A stretch of DNA of 64,000 nucleotides. It comes from Paraspadella gotoi (lineage: Eukaryota; Chaetognatha). Both the position numbers and the translations under genes were made by a program. How positions within the stretch are numbered: the first letter of the stretch is position 1; each line of letters opens with the position of its first letter. Under the pieces are notes generated by a model that was not told the DNA's origin, made no database searches, and saw only the letters and a program-made list of their open reading frames with translations. This document shows positions 13,890-28,111 of the stretch, in pieces. Location of the stretch: NCBI GenBank assembly GCA_051294375.1, contig JBJCIZ010000239.1:663178-727177 (forward strand). Reading direction: 5' to 3'.

Positions 13890-14370
13890 GCTTTTGAGTT
13901 TGACTCTGGGCGCTTTTTTACCGACAAAACCTCCCAAACTTGCTGGCGTTGCCGCGTTGATAGACTCCGCAAAGATGTCGCCCGGGAATGGCGATTGCTT
14001 TGCTGTTATGCACTATCGGGTCTGAGCCGTTGTTCTTATGTCTAGGAGTGAGCAGGTAAAGCGCCAAGATCAGATTACCCTGGGTGGTAGGCGCCGAGGG
14101 CGATCAACTCCACTTCAGGCGAGTACGCATGAAACCGCTTGACCAGTCCGTTAGACTGCGTGTGGTAAGCGTCGTTAAATTATCGGAGATTTTCCCCTCT
14201 CTTTGCTTCGATTTAGTCTTTATGTTTTTTATTTGTTCCCCCCCCTTCCCCCCACGATTCGAGGAGTTGGGAGTCATGTTGACGGACAAGAAATTGCGAG
14301 CCACTCTGTCAGTCAGAGACGGTGGTTGGGACGCCGAATGATGCGATCCCACCATAGACAAAAGCCGTCA
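13890..14370 (-). pseudogene. Dead Ty3/gypsy-type integrase fragment (first copy)
   Basis: Read on the minus strand, pieces in shifting frames give FGVPTTV followed by an Asp (the second catalytic position of retroviral-type integrases). They then give QSNGLVKRFH, where the family has a catalytic Glu in GLVERFH. Next comes a stretch recalling the downstream gypsy segment with IRTT and IAIPGDI. The fragment is broken by stop codons, frameshifts and an inserted C-rich/AT-rich patch at about 14,200-14,260. The Glu position reads Lys (codon 14,138-14,140), so it could not act as an integrase even if intact. I recognise no reverse transcriptase nearby. Confidence 0.7.
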
Positions 14371-15346
14371 GTATACGGTTAAATATTAAATTAATACTAA
14401 AAATTATGGAGGGATAAAACAGAAATTGGGGCCACTCCTCGAAAAGAGAGCTCCTCCCTCTCTCTTGTCTCACCCTTAAAAAAAAATGCAACGGACCGTA
14501 GGACGGACGATCGCTTCGGTCTACGAAGGAAGAGAAACAAGGAGAAAATCATTGAAGAAGAGAAAAAATTGAAAGACAGGTAGGGGGAGATTTCATGTGA
14601 GAAAATAGTTAGGGTTGTTGTGTTCAGGTGGATGAGCAGAAAATGGTACCATATTCTATTGTCAATTTCGTGTCAATTTCGTAGAAGGGGATATCACGGT
14701 TTTCATGTAAAGATTTGAAAGGACGTTAAAAAGTTTTTTGACATACATAGTGACAAAAATTAAGTCTAGATTACAAGGTCGCAATGGTTGCATAGTTTTT
14801 GCTTGGAAGAAGCTTCGTGATATATATATTAGCTTTTTAAAAGTATCGAATCCAAGATATACTGTAGAATCTTAAGTATAGATAATTTATTTGTAAATTG
14901 ACAAACCAGGTATTATATGTCGGGGGGGAAAATTGTTAATTTATTAACGTATGATTAATTTAATCAAAATTCTAATAGGAAGAATCTTAAATGCTCAAGA
15001 TTCTTGATTCCTTGGAACAATTTCAAATTAATTAGGATGGACTCCGTAAAAGATTTCCGAGCGACGTTTAACTCCGACGATGCCAATCGGGGCGCTCGGG
15101 CAGACAAAGGATGGAACTAAAAAGTCATGGGGCCGACGGACAAGCCAACCAGAATGTCTAAGTCTTCTCTCGATTAGCTGGAAATCGAGGCGGCGATAGG
15201 ATGGAACCATCAGAGAGGGATAAAATCTGAGATCAATTTAATAGGACGAGTCAATAATACGTTATCTAAATTAGCAGAGTTGGCAACAGACGGTTAGAAG
15301 GGGGGACCAGAGAGAGAGAGAGAAGAGAGAGAGAGAGTTAGAGAGA

Positions 15347-15397
<51 letters not shown>

Positions 15398-15510
15398 ACG
15401 GAGTGGGGTGTTTTAGAAAAAGAAGAGAGTTTTAAAAAAAGCACGAATTGAGAAAAGCTTTTTCGCATAAATTTTTTTTACACACAAAGCCATCGGCTTA
15501 CTTTCGGAAA

Positions 15511-15548
<38 letters not shown>

Positions 15549-15899
15549 GCTCTCTGCTCTCTCTCTCTCTCTCAACTCCGTCCTATCCTCTCCTTGCTTC
15601 TTATTGACTAAGCGATCGAGAAATTTGATCTGGGATTAGAGATTTCTCTTGTCTTGACGAATCTTTTAAGACCTTTTCGCTTTGTCGCCGAAGGATAGAG
15701 CTGAGACTAAAGGAGAGAGAGAGAGAGAGAGGAGAGAGAGAATGAAACTTTCCCTTGCCGAATATTTCGTGTGAAAGGTAAACTTTTTTTCAAATTTAAC
15801 TAGGAATATAATTTTTTTTTTTAAATTCCTTTTCTTTATTTTTAAAAAGGAAAGAGTCATCCGCGATCATTTTTAGTATAGACTTGGTAGTCAAGTAAT

Positions 15900-16375
15900 A
15901 CATTTAGGTCCCTTATTTCTTTGAGTATATCGCCGCTAATTGTTGGGGATTTAGATAAAAAGTTATTCCTCTTTGATATGATCTTCATTCTAGAGAGGTT
16001 GCTAATCAGGGGTGGGCCTTTTAATTAAGAAGGGTCCCTTATTTAAGATATCCCGCTCGTTTGCTGTGGTTTAGAAAATATAAAAATGCTTTTTCAGGTG
16101 TCAACTTTTTATCGTTGTACAAGATAGAAATTGCTTATTTTGAAGTGGCCGCTTAATTCTAAAAGGCTAAATGGCTGATATTTTACGTGATATGGTTGCT
16201 TCAACATTCAAAAAAATTTTCAATATTTAAAGTGATCTCTCATTGAAGTGGCAATGAATTTGGAAAATGCCCCCTAATTAGAAAGTGTATATTTTTCATT
16301 TAAGGTCGTCCCCTCTTTAAAGTTGTCGCTCACATGTTGAGATGACCCCTTAATATCTAAATTGAAACTCCCGCT
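15900..16375. repeat. Degenerate internal repeat built on CCCCTTAATT-like phrases
   Basis: Phrases such as GTCCCTTATTT, GAAGTGGCCGCTTAATT, GCCCCCTAATTAGAAAG and GACCCCTTAATAT recur every 40-60 bases with heavy decay. The same block is at 24,620-25,095, and inverted at about 29,890-30,330. No function is recognised. Confidence 0.5.
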
Positions 16376-16555
16376 GGAAATTTTGATTGAATCGAGTTTG
16401 GATCGACAAGCGACATAAGAGAAGAAATCATAGAGAAGAGGAATTCAAGCGTAAACAAAAAAAAGAATCTAGATGAAAAAAAAAAGGAAATGAATAAATG
16501 AATGAATGAATGAATCGCACATGATTTTTTTTTGTTGAAAGCTTAAAATCAGAGA

Positions 16556-16665
16556 AGATATAGTGTAAGAAGATATAACTGTAAGATATACTGTAGAACA
16601 CTGTAGATATTACTGCGTAAAACTGTAAGATATACAGTAGAACTGTAAAACTGTAAGTAAAGTAA
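16556..16665. repeat. ACTGTAGATATA-type minisatellite
   Basis: Short motifs AACTGTAAGATATA and ACTGTAGA are repeated irregularly. The inverted copy at 29,640-29,725 is a cleaner array of CTACAGTTCTACAGTATAT. The second tandem copy is at 25,275-25,385. Confidence 0.75.
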
Positions 16666-18129
16666 ACAAGTTTTGAGAAACAATGTCGGGTCTGCCTTAC
16701 GATAATTAATTAATTAATTAATCAATGTTAATTAACTTTATTTAAATATGTAATAACTCTAATTTTTAAATTTATATTCAACTTATCATCATGATGTCCT
16801 TAAAAATTGGGTTAGAACAGTTATTAATATGTTTTTGTTTTGCATTTTATCAAAAACAAAAGCAAATTCCTTTATTTTATTTTATGTCTCCTTGTACTCT
16901 CTCAGCTCTCCACTCTCTCTCTCTCTCTCTCTTCTTTTTATGCAATTGCGACGATCCTTATGCTTTTAAGAAATTTTTTTAACGTTGCATCATTTTTTTC
17001 ACATTAAATTAATTAATTAATTAACAAATTAATTAATTAAAACATTTATTAGTAATCATTAAATATTAAAGATTCAAGATATGTGAACTTTATGTTTTTT
17101 CCATCTAAACTCATTCCACTGGCAGCAAATTCCGTCAAAACTTTATATAATTATTATATAATTAATAAATATTTAAAAGCTTCAGTGCAACAACCCAATT
17201 GAACTAAATCAAAAAATTTACATTGAAAATCGATTTGTAGTAAAAGGAAAAAGGATTTTAAAGAGAACTAGGAGGTGAGAAAGTGTTCAATTTTGGCCCG
17301 CTTACTAGATATTAGGCCGGAAACAGGTTGAAAAACTTGAAGTTATCATCAAATGGTTAAATGGTCCTCAAATGGTTAAGCGACTATTAAATAATATGAA
17401 ATTGAAAAATAATTTTTAAAATTTTTGCTTCATCAATTTTTTTTATTAGATTCTGATAGAGCTTTAAAAAGTTAGATAAAGTTATTAATACAACTTTTTT
17501 TTGTTTTATTTATGAAAATTAAAAAAAAATTATAAATTCGCGCCAATAATGATGATGATGATAATTTTTAAGGTTTTTTCTATTTTTAACCAATTTATTG
17601 GTCAAAATTTGAATGAAAAATTATAGTACTTAAACTTTCCATTTAAACTTCTTAGCTCTACAAGAACCCTGTTAAAATATTTCCGTGTTTTCAAGTTCCC
17701 AAAAATCGTATGCTCTTTTTGCTAGGAACGTTTACTATATATCTAAGTGAAGAAACTTACCTTTTGTGAGAGGAAAAAAAAAAAACCGATCAAGTCGAAT
17801 ACTAGACGGACGCATCGTATTGCAGAGCCAACGCGAGAAAAAACCTGTCAAAACCAGAAGACAAGACGGCAATCAAAGGCTAAATGTTGAGACGTTATTT
17901 AGTTGTCATATCTATGAAAGTAAGAAAGGCAAAATCCCGATATTGATAAATTTTGTAGTAATAAATTTTGAAAATTTTCTTTTCGCCCAAAGAAAAACAG
18001 AAGGATGATCCATTTTCAATTGTATACCAAAAATGAAAGTGATTCATTTTTTCGAAAAAATAAATGTTTGTTTTGATTATAGCGGCTAAAAAAATGATTT
18101 AAGAATATTACTTGCGTTTATATTTGTAG

Positions 18130-18152
18130 AAGATAGAAATAAAGAGAGAGAA

Positions 18153-18194
<42 letters not shown>

Positions 18195-18200
18195 AGGAGC

Positions 18201-18232
<32 letters not shown>

Positions 18233-18345
18233 TAGAGAGAGAGAGAGGAGAGAAAGAAAGAAAGAAAAAAGAAAAGAAGAGAGAAAAGGAAAAGAGAGAA
18301 AGAAAGAAAGAAAGAAAGAAGAAGACGAGAAAGAAAGAATGTCCA
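18130..18345. repeat. (GA)n and (GAAA)n tract
   Basis: A GA-rich run passes into GAAA tetranucleotides. The same tract is at 26,850-27,060. It accounts for the Ser/Phe-rich minus-strand frames. Confidence 0.9.
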
Positions 18346-18655
18346 GAGTCGTAAAACTGTAAAAGATATTCTTTTATAAGAAACAAAAGAAGGAAAGCCT
18401 TGCAAAGAGGTTGAGTAATTTCTCTACTTTTTTTTTTCTCTCTCTTCTTTCCATCAATCAGTCAAGCGATCCGTTCGCGCCTTGTCCTTCCCGTCCATAC
18501 ACTCTGGACGTTTATAATCCGATAACAATATTTTAAAGAATGATGCGTGTTAAGTTTTTTTTCGTGTTGCGTCGCGTCGATGGTCCAACTTTTGATGTTT
18601 CTTTTCTTCTTCCTCCTCCTCCTCGTTCTTCTTCCCTCCTCCTCCTTTTCTTTGC

Positions 18656-18863
18656 ACTTTTTCCCGGGATCTCTGGCGAGAACAGATCTACTCGACAGAA
18701 TCGACAAGACACGACATTAAGGCCGATTTTAAACCCTCCGAAAAATACGGGTCTATAAAAGGGGAGGACAAAACATAAAAACGATAAAAAATATATATCG
18801 CCGCCCGCCCGATGTAGTAATTAAAAAGGGAATGGCATTTCTTCGCTTTCTCTCTCCTCTCTC

Positions 18864-18899
<36 letters not shown>

Positions 18900-19764
18900 C
18901 TCTCTCTCTCTCTCTCTCTCTCGCTTTGTTAATAAGGTACTTGTGTCGGAGGCAGGGAAACGAGTCGGCGTCCATCTCGAGATAAGCGGCTCGAAAAAGA
19001 AACGAAGTAACAAAGAGAGAATGGAAGATGGGAAGAGAGAGGAAAAGGAAGGTAGGAAAGTGGAAGAGAGAGAAAAAGGAAGGTAGGAAAGTGGAAGAGA
19101 GAAGGAAAAGGAGGTGGAAGGAAGAGAGGAAAATGTTGTAAAGTGGAAGAGAGAGGGAAAAAGAGATGGTGGAAACTGGAAAGGAAGTGAGAGAAAAAAG
19201 GGAAAGTTAGAAAGATAACGATGGGAATGCTGGAAAAATGGAAATGATGGAAACAATAGAAATGCTGAAAACGCTGGAAATGATGGAAAAGATGAAAACG
19301 ATGGAAATGCTGAAAACGATATGACAAAAGTTGGTGGAAAAGTGAAAGAATTTTCAGTTTTCACGGTATAAGCGACATTTAAAATTTCAGTGGCCGCAGT
19401 TAAATGCAGACACCGGTAGAGATATGAAGAGAAGAAGCGGAAATTTTAGGAAGAAGCGGAGATTACAAAGGAGAAGCGGAAATTATAAGAAGAAGCGTAG
19501 ATTTGAAGCGGAGAACCGATCGAAGAGGGCGAGCTGTTAATTAATCGAAAGGATTATTCGTTTGTCAAGATTCGAGAGAGGCTGGCTCGCTCTTCCTGTT
19601 TATCTGCCCGCCTACTTAGGTGTGCGGGGAAATTATGACGGTTTGAAGTGGAGAGAGAGAGAGGGAGAGAGANNNNNNNNNNNNNNNNNNNNNNNNNGGG
19701 GGATAGAGAGAGAGAGAGTACAGAAGAGAGAGTGAGAGAGAAGGAAATGAAGAGAAAAAAGTGA

Positions 19765-19846
<82 letters not shown>

Positions 19847-19928
19847 AAGAAGGAGAAAAAGTGAGATGGAGAGAAAGAAGAGAGAGAGAGAGACGAGAGA
19901 GAGAGAGAGAGAGAGAGAAGAGAGAGAT

Positions 19929-19992
<64 letters not shown>

Positions 19993-20782
19993 GAGGAGAG
20001 AAGAATGGGAGATGAATTTAGTAAAACAGCCAAACAGTATAATAGATAGGTATCCATATAGTAACTCTCACTTAACAAATTAATTGATTTAGAACCGGAG
20101 GCTTTTTTTTTCGAATCATCAAATTTTTTTCCCATTAAAAATTCAAAATAATAAAAAAAATGTTTTTTTATTTTTTTCCTAAAAACGAGACGAGATTAAT
20201 GTTCATTTTTTGGGGAGGAATTCTGGTCGGCTGGCGGCCTTCGACGGAAATTTATGGCTTCTAAAATATTATTGAAATCGATGGACAACTTATCCAAAAC
20301 TGGTTGTACTTATCCTATGGAAAAATTATAGATTATCTGTTTTACGTGTTAGATTAAAAATTAAAATGAATAAAGAAAGTCGAGTATATTTGACATAAGT
20401 ATTAAATTTAACTATTATATATTTAATTTTTAATAACGTAATGGGGACATTGATGTTAGTGTAATATTTAATGTAGCCGAATTACTAAACTAAATCTTCA
20501 GTATTACATTTAATACTAAAATAATCTAATGACCTATACATTAATACATTAATACCCCCTGAAAAAAAAAATTTAGCATTGCCCGAGAATAAAAAAATTC
20601 GGGTGAGATAAATGAAATAAAATAGAAATAAAATCGGGATAAAAATAAAATTGTCTTCCACCGAAAGGAAATCTCGCCTTTTTGACGCGGAGAGAAAAAA
20701 AAGACGAAAACGATCATCCTTCAGACCAGAAGTTTGACTCTTTTTGGAGGAGAGAGAGAGAGAGCAGCAGAGAGAGAACAAG

Positions 20783-20872
<90 letters not shown>

Positions 20873-21163
20873 GTAATAGATTCTGATTTATTTATATCTT
20901 TGATGTCTCCTTTTTTTTTTGGAAGAGACGTTTTTTCCCGGCGACGGACGACGCACGACGACGAAACGACGAACGACGGACGACCGATCGACGAGACGAA
21001 CAAAACGGACGACGATGATTATTACTGACACTAAAAAAAAACTTGATTTTGAATTTTTATTCGATGATTTTAGGTTAATTTTTCTTTTCTTAATTATTAT
21101 GTCTTATTCTGCTGTTCTGTCCTCCGGTCTTTATTCTCTTATTTCTCACTTCTCTCACTCTCT

Positions 21164-21223
<60 letters not shown>

Positions 21224-21367
21224 ATCTCTCTCTCTCTCTTTCGTTTTTCTTTCTTTTTCTTTCTGTTCTTTCTTTCTTTCTTTTCTTTCTTCTTTCTTTC
21301 TTTCTTTTCTTTTCTTTGTTTCTTTCTATTTTCTTTCTTTCTTTTTTCTATTTCTTTCTATAATTTA

Positions 21368-21458
<91 letters not shown>

Positions 21459-24070
21459 CGTAGTTAAACTTATCATCGCGTTAAAAACGATCACCTTATC
21501 TTCCCACGTCAATATTTACTTGCGGCGTTTAGAAAGGAAAACAAAACTCAGTTTAAAAAACTTTTTTTTCTCATCCATATCGTCTCGTCTTTTGTTTCAG
21601 GTTTTCAGGTCAATCAATCAATTGACGCGATTCAAATGGCGATGGAAATTCTTCATGGCAGTTCGCGTCTTTAGAATTAGAATCGCTCTCTTATCAGTTC
21701 CCTTAAGTTTGAAAGAGCTTACTAGAATCATATAATTACGCAATCGCATCGAATAAAGTAACAATTAGGAACATAGCCAATGATTATCTTCATCTTTATG
21801 AAAAAAAAACGATGTATTATGCCGTTAGCTCTAAAAACAACATGTAAAAAATAAATTCTTAAGTCCATGATGCCAAAAGGCGCAGGAGCAACGAACGTTG
21901 GAATAAATCGCTGTCCTTGTTTTTAACCCTTACAATTTTTGCAGCGCTCGTTTCGCCGTCAGAGAACGGCAACGGGACGCCTTCCTTTCGACCTATAGGT
22001 CACCTTCACACGCGGTTATCCGCAGACAACATTCACGAAAAACAACAGACTCAGGACACTTAGCAACCAATATACTCGCACACACACTCGCAGAAACTTT
22101 GGAAATAGACGGGGGAACTTTCTGCACCAAGGTGGGGTAAGACAACGATATCCCCGTGTGGTTTCTCGATGGATTGTGGTCTCATCTCTCTCCTTCTCTA
22201 TCTCATTTCATCCTCTCTCTCTGCTCACTCTCCTCACTGACATCTCTCCCAACGAAATAACAACTAGTAGAAACCGACCAGCTACTCACATCACTCATAT
22301 ACACACCGCTATTAGAACAGAGGAGTATAGCCCGCCTTGCGATGGCCTTTTTTTCGTAGACACGACCCATTTTTTATCTAATATTACCGAATTTTTTGAG
22401 TTAAAGATTAGGTTTAGATTAGGCTAAGGGATTTGGTCTGAGGTAAGGTTAGTGATTTAAAGTTAAAGGACTTGGTTAGTGTTTACGGAATACCATTTAG
22501 GGTCAAAGATTATAAATTCGGAATTATGGGGTTATGGAGGCATGGCGCAAAAATTATGGTTAAGAATTCGTTTATATATTTAAAAATAATATATATAATA
22601 ATATAGCTTTTGAGTTTGACTCTGGGCGCTTTTTTACCGACAAAACCTCCCAAACTTGCTGGCGTTGCCGCGTTGATAGACTCCGCAAAGATGTCGCCCG
22701 GGAATGGCGATTGCTTTGCTGTTATGCACTATCGGGTCTGAGCCGTTGTTCTTATGTCTAGGAGTGAGCAGGTAAAGCGCCAAGATCAGATTACCCTGGG
22801 TGGTAGGCGCCGAGGGCGATCAACTCCACTTCAGGCGAGTACGCATGAAACCGCTTGACCAGTCCGTTAGACTGCGTGTGGTAAGCGTCGTTAAATTATC
22901 GGAGATTTTCCCCTCTCTTTGCTTCGATTTAGTCTTTATGTTTTTTATTTGTTCCCCCCCCTTCCCCCCACGATTCGAGGAGTTGGGAGTCATGTTGACG
23001 GACAAGAAATTGCGAGCCACTCTGTCAGTCAGAGACGGTGGTTGGGACGCCGAATGATGCGATCCCACCATAGACAAAAGCCGTCAGTATACGGTTAAAT
23101 ATTAAATTAATACTAAAAATTATGGAGGGATAAAACAGAAATTGGGGCCACTCCTCGAAAAGAGAGCTCCTCCCTCTCTCTTGTCTCACCCTTAAAAAAA
23201 AATGCAACGGACCGTAGGACGGACGATCGCTTCGGTCTACGAAGGAAGAGAAACAAGGAGAAAATCATTGAAGAAGAGAAAAAATTGAAAGACAGGTAGG
23301 GGGAGATTTCATGTGAGAAAATAGTTAGGGTTGTTGTGTTCAGGTGGATGAGCAGAAAATGGTACCATATTCTATTGTCAATTTCGTGTCAATTTCGTAG
23401 AAGGGGATATCACGGTTTTCATGTAAAGATTTGAAAGGACGTTAAAAAGTTTTTTGACATACATAGTGACAAAAATTAAGTCTAGATTACAAGGTCGCAA
23501 TGGTTGCATAGTTTTTGCTTGGAAGAAGCTTCGTGATATATATATTAGCTTTTTAAAAGTATCGAATCCAAGATATACTGTAGAATCTTAAGTATAGATA
23601 ATTTATTTGTAAATTGACAAACCAGGTATTATATGTCGGGGGGGAAAATTGTTAATTTATTAACGTATGATTAATTTAATCAAAATTCTAATAGGAAGAA
23701 TCTTAAATGCTCAAGATTCTTGATTCCTTGGAACAATTTCAAATTAATTAGGATGGACTCCGTAAAAGATTTCCGAGCGACGTTTAACTCCGACGATGCC
23801 AATCGGGGCGCTCGGGCAGACAAAGGATGGAACTAAAAAGTCATGGGGCCGACGGACAAGCCAACCAGAATGTCTAAGTCTTCTCTCGATTAGCTGGAAA
23901 TCGAGGCGGCGATAGGATGGAACCATCAGAGAGGGATAAAATCTGAGATCAATTTAATAGGACGAGTCAATAATACGTTATCTAAATTAGCAGAGTTGGC
24001 AACAGACGGTTAGAAGGGGGGACCAGAGAGAGAGAGAGAAGAGAGAGAGAGAGTTATGAGAGAAGAGAAG

Positions 24071-24116
<46 letters not shown>

Positions 24117-24229
24117 ACGGAGTGGGGTGTTTTAGAAAAAGAAGAGAGTTTTAAAAAAAGCACGAATTGAGAAAAGCTTTTTCGCATAAATTTTTTTTAC
24201 ACACAAAGCCATCGGCTTACTTTCGGAAA

Positions 24230-24267
<38 letters not shown>

Positions 24268-26871
24268 GCTCTCTGCTCTCTCTCTCTCTCTCAACTCCGT
24301 CCTATCCTCTCCTTGCTTCTTATTGACTAAGCGATCGAGAAATTTGATCTGGGATTAGAGATTTCTCTTGTCTTGACGAATCTTTTAAGACCTTTTCGCT
24401 TTGTCGCCGAAGGATAGAGCTGAGACTAAAGGAGAGAGAGAGAGAGAGAGGAGAGAGAGAATGAAACTTTCCCTTGCCGAATATTTCGTGTGAAAGGTAA
24501 ACTTTTTTTCAAATTTAACTAGGAATATAATTTTTTTTTTTAAATTCCTTTTCTTTATTTTTAAAAAGGAAAGAGTCATCCGCGATCATTTTTAGTATAG
24601 ACTTGGTAGTCAAGTAATACATTTAGGTCCCTTATTTCTTTGAGTATATCGCCGCTAATTGTTGGGGATTTAGATAAAAAGTTATTCCTCTTTGATATGA
24701 TCTTCATTCTAGAGAGGTTGCTAATCAGGGGTGGGCCTTTTAATTAAGAAGGGTCCCTTATTTAAGATATCCCGCTCGTTTGCTGTGGTTTAGAAAATAT
24801 AAAAATGCTTTTTCAGGTGTCAACTTTTTATCGTTGTACAAGATAGAAATTGCTTATTTTGAAGTGGCCGCTTAATTCTAAAAGGCTAAATGGCTGATAT
24901 TTTACGTGATATGGTTGCTTCAACATTCAAAAAAATTTTCAATATTTAAAGTGATCTCTCATTGAAGTGGCAATGAATTTGGAAAATGCCCCCTAATTAG
25001 AAAGTGTATATTTTTCATTTAAGGTCGTCCCCTCTTTAAAGTTGTCGCTCACATGTTGAGATGACCCCTTAATATCTAAATTGAAACTCCCGCTGGAAAT
25101 TTTGATTGAATCGAGTTTGGATCGACAAGCGACATAAGAGAAGAAATCATAGAGAAGAGGAATTCAAGCGTAAACAAAAAAAAGAATCTAGATGAAAAAA
25201 AAAAGGAAATGAATAAATGAATGAATGAATGAATCGCACATGATTTTTTTTTGTTGAAAGCTTAAAATCAGAGAAGATATAGTGTAAGAAGATATAACTG
25301 TAAGATATACTGTAGAACACTGTAGATATTACTGCGTAAAACTGTAAGATATACAGTAGAACTGTAAAACTGTAAGTAAAGTAAACAAGTTTTGAGAAAC
25401 AATGTCGGGTCTGCCTTACGATAATTAATTAATTAATTAATCAATGTTAATTAACTTTATTTAAATATGTAATAACTCTAATTTTTAAATTTATATTCAA
25501 CTTATCATCATGATGTCCTTAAAAATTGGGTTAGAACAGTTATTAATATGTTTTTGTTTTGCATTTTATCAAAAACAAAAGCAAATTCCTTTATTTTATT
25601 TTATGTCTCCTTGTACTCTCTCAGCTCTCCACTCTCTCTCTCTCTCTCTCTTCTTTTTATGCAATTGCGACGATCCTTATGCTTTTAAGAAATTTTTTTA
25701 ACGTTGCATCATTTTTTTCACATTAAATTAATTAATTAATTAACAAATTAATTAATTAAAACATTTATTAGTAATCATTAAATATTAAAGATTCAAGATA
25801 TGTGAACTTTATGTTTTTTCCATCTAAACTCATTCCACTGGCAGCAAATTCCGTCAAAACTTTATATAATTATTATATAATTAATAAATATTTAAAAGCT
25901 TCAGTGCAACAACCCAATTGAACTAAATCAAAAAATTTACATTGAAAATCGATTTGTAGTAAAAGGAAAAAGGATTTTAAAGAGAACTAGGAGGTGAGAA
26001 AGTGTTCAATTTTGGCCCGCTTACTAGATATTAGGCCGGAAACAGGTTGAAAAACTTGAAGTTATCATCAAATGGTTAAATGGTCCTCAAATGGTTAAGC
26101 GACTATTAAATAATATGAAATTGAAAAATAATTTTTAAAATTTTTGCTTCATCAATTTTTTTTATTAGATTCTGATAGAGCTTTAAAAAGTTAGATAAAG
26201 TTATTAATACAACTTTTTTTTGTTTTATTTATGAAAATTAAAAAAAAATTATAAATTCGCGCCAATAATGATGATGATGATAATTTTTAAGGTTTTTTCT
26301 ATTTTTAACCAATTTATTGGTCAAAATTTGAATGAAAAATTATAGTACTTAAACTTTCCATTTAAACTTCTTAGCTCTACAAGAACCCTGTTAAAATATT
26401 TCCGTGTTTTCAAGTTCCCAAAAATCGTATGCTCTTTTTGCTAGGAACGTTTACTATATATCTAAGTGAAGAAACTTACCTTTTGTGAGAGGAAAAAAAA
26501 AAAACCGATCAAGTCGAATACTAGACGGACGCATCGTATTGCAGAGCCAACGCGAGAAAAAACCTGTCAAAACCAGAAGACAAGACGGCAATCAAAGGCT
26601 AAATGTTGAGACGTTATTTAGTTGTCATATCTATGAAAGTAAGAAAGGCAAAATCCCGATATTGATAAATTTTGTAGTAATAAATTTTGAAAATTTTCTT
26701 TTCGCCCAAAGAAAAACAGAAGGATGATCCATTTTCAATTGTATACCAAAAATGAAAGTGATTCATTTTTTCGAAAAAATAAATGTTTGTTTTGATTATA
26801 GCGGCTAAAAAAATGATTTAAGAATATTACTTGCGTTTATATTTGTAGAAGATAGAAATAAAGAGAGAGAA

Positions 26872-26913
<42 letters not shown>

Positions 26914-26919
26914 AGGAGC

Positions 26920-26951
<32 letters not shown>

Positions 26952-27374
26952 TAGAGAGAGAGAGAGGAGAGAAAGAAAGAAAGAAAAAAGAAAAGAAGAG
27001 AGAAAAGGAAAAGAGAGAAAGAAAGAAAGAAAGAAAGAAGAAGACGAGAAAGAAAGAATGTCCAGAGTCGTAAAACTGTAAAAGATATTCTTTTATAAGA
27101 AACAAAAGAAGGAAAGCCTTGCAAAGAGGTTGAGTAATTTCTCTACTTTTTTTTTTCTCTCTCTTCTTTCCATCAATCAGTCAAGCGATCCGTTCGCGCC
27201 TTGTCCTTCCCGTCCATACACTCTGGACGTTTATAATCCGATAACAATATTTTAAAGAATGATGCGTGTTAAGTTTTTTTTCGTGTTGCGTCGCGTCGAT
27301 GGTCCAACTTTTGATGTTTCTTTTCTTCTTCCTCCTCCTCCTCGTTCTTCTTCCCTCCTCCTCCTTTTCTTTGC
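18656..27374. repeat. 8.7-kb tandem duplication, second copy
   Basis: Head-to-tail copy of 9,978-18,655. The offset is 8,678 at the left end, about 8,715 in the middle and 8,719 at the right end. A 25-N gap is at 19,673-19,697, close to where identity with the first copy changes from noisy to nearly perfect. The right end again reads TTTTCTTTGC, but is followed by GAGAGA sequence that matches the middle of the unit. Confidence 0.85.
22606..23086 (-). pseudogene. Dead Ty3/gypsy-type integrase fragment (second tandem copy)
   Basis: Essentially identical to the fragment at 13,890-14,370. It has the same broken frames, the same C-rich interruption and the same Lys in place of the catalytic Glu. 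It carries no independent information beyond the duplication. Confidence 0.7.
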
Positions 27375-28111
27375 GAGAGAGAGAGAGAGAATGGAGATGA
27401 ATTTAGTAAAACAGCAAACAGTGAGAAATAAGATAGGTATCCATTATTAGTAACTCTCACTTAACAAATTAATTGATTAGAACCGGAGGCTTTTTTTTTC
27501 GAATCAATCAAATTTTTTCCCATTAAAAATTCAAAATAATAAAAAAAATGTTTTTTTTTATTTTTTCCTAAAACGAGACGAGATTAATGTTCATTTTTTG
27601 GGGGAGGAATTCAGAAGTCTCGCTGGCGGCCTTCGACGGAAATTTATGGCTTCTAAAAATATTATTGAAATCGATGGACAACTTATCCAAAACTGGTTGT
27701 ACTTATCCTAGGAAAAATTATAAGATTACTTGTTTTACCGTGTTAGATTAAAAATTTAAAATGAATAAAAAAGTCGAGTATATTTGACATAAGTATTAAA
27801 TTTAACTATTATATATTTAATTTTTAATAACGTAATGGGGACATTGATGTTAGTGTAATATTTAATGTAGCCGAATTAACTAAACTAAATCTTCAGTATT
27901 ACATTTAATACTAAAATAATCTAATGAACCTATACATTAATACATTAATACCCCCTGAAAAAAAATTTAGCATTGCCCGAGGAATAAAAAAATTTCGGGT
28001 GAAGATAAAATAGAAATAAAATAGAAATAAAATCGGGAATAAAAAATAAAATTGTCTCCCACCGAAAGGAAATCTCGCCTTTTGACGTCGGAGAGAAAAA
28101 AGAGAAAACAG
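27375..28111. repeat. Third, partial copy of the mosaic unit
   Basis: From GAGAGAATGGAGATGAATTT on, the sequence follows the order seen at about 6,580-7,320, 11,280-12,000 and 19,995-20,715, then runs into the 697-N gap. In detail it is closer to the 6.6-kb copy (it shares CAGTGAGAAATAAG) than to the adjacent copies. Confidence 0.75.

Larger units (their letters stand above)
9978..18655. repeat. 8.7-kb tandem duplication, first copy
   Basis: The unit starts at ACTTTTTCCCGGGATCTCTG and ends in TTTTCTTTGC. The next base begins the second copy with the same phrase. From about 10,960 on, the two copies are nearly identical. I could see only small differences in CT/GA tracts near 12,679 and 15,330-15,365 and the N run in copy two. 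The first kilobase differs by many one-base indels. Contents: CT/GA arrays, TTTC-rich tracts, a dead gypsy integrase fragment and AT-rich DNA. Confidence 0.85.
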
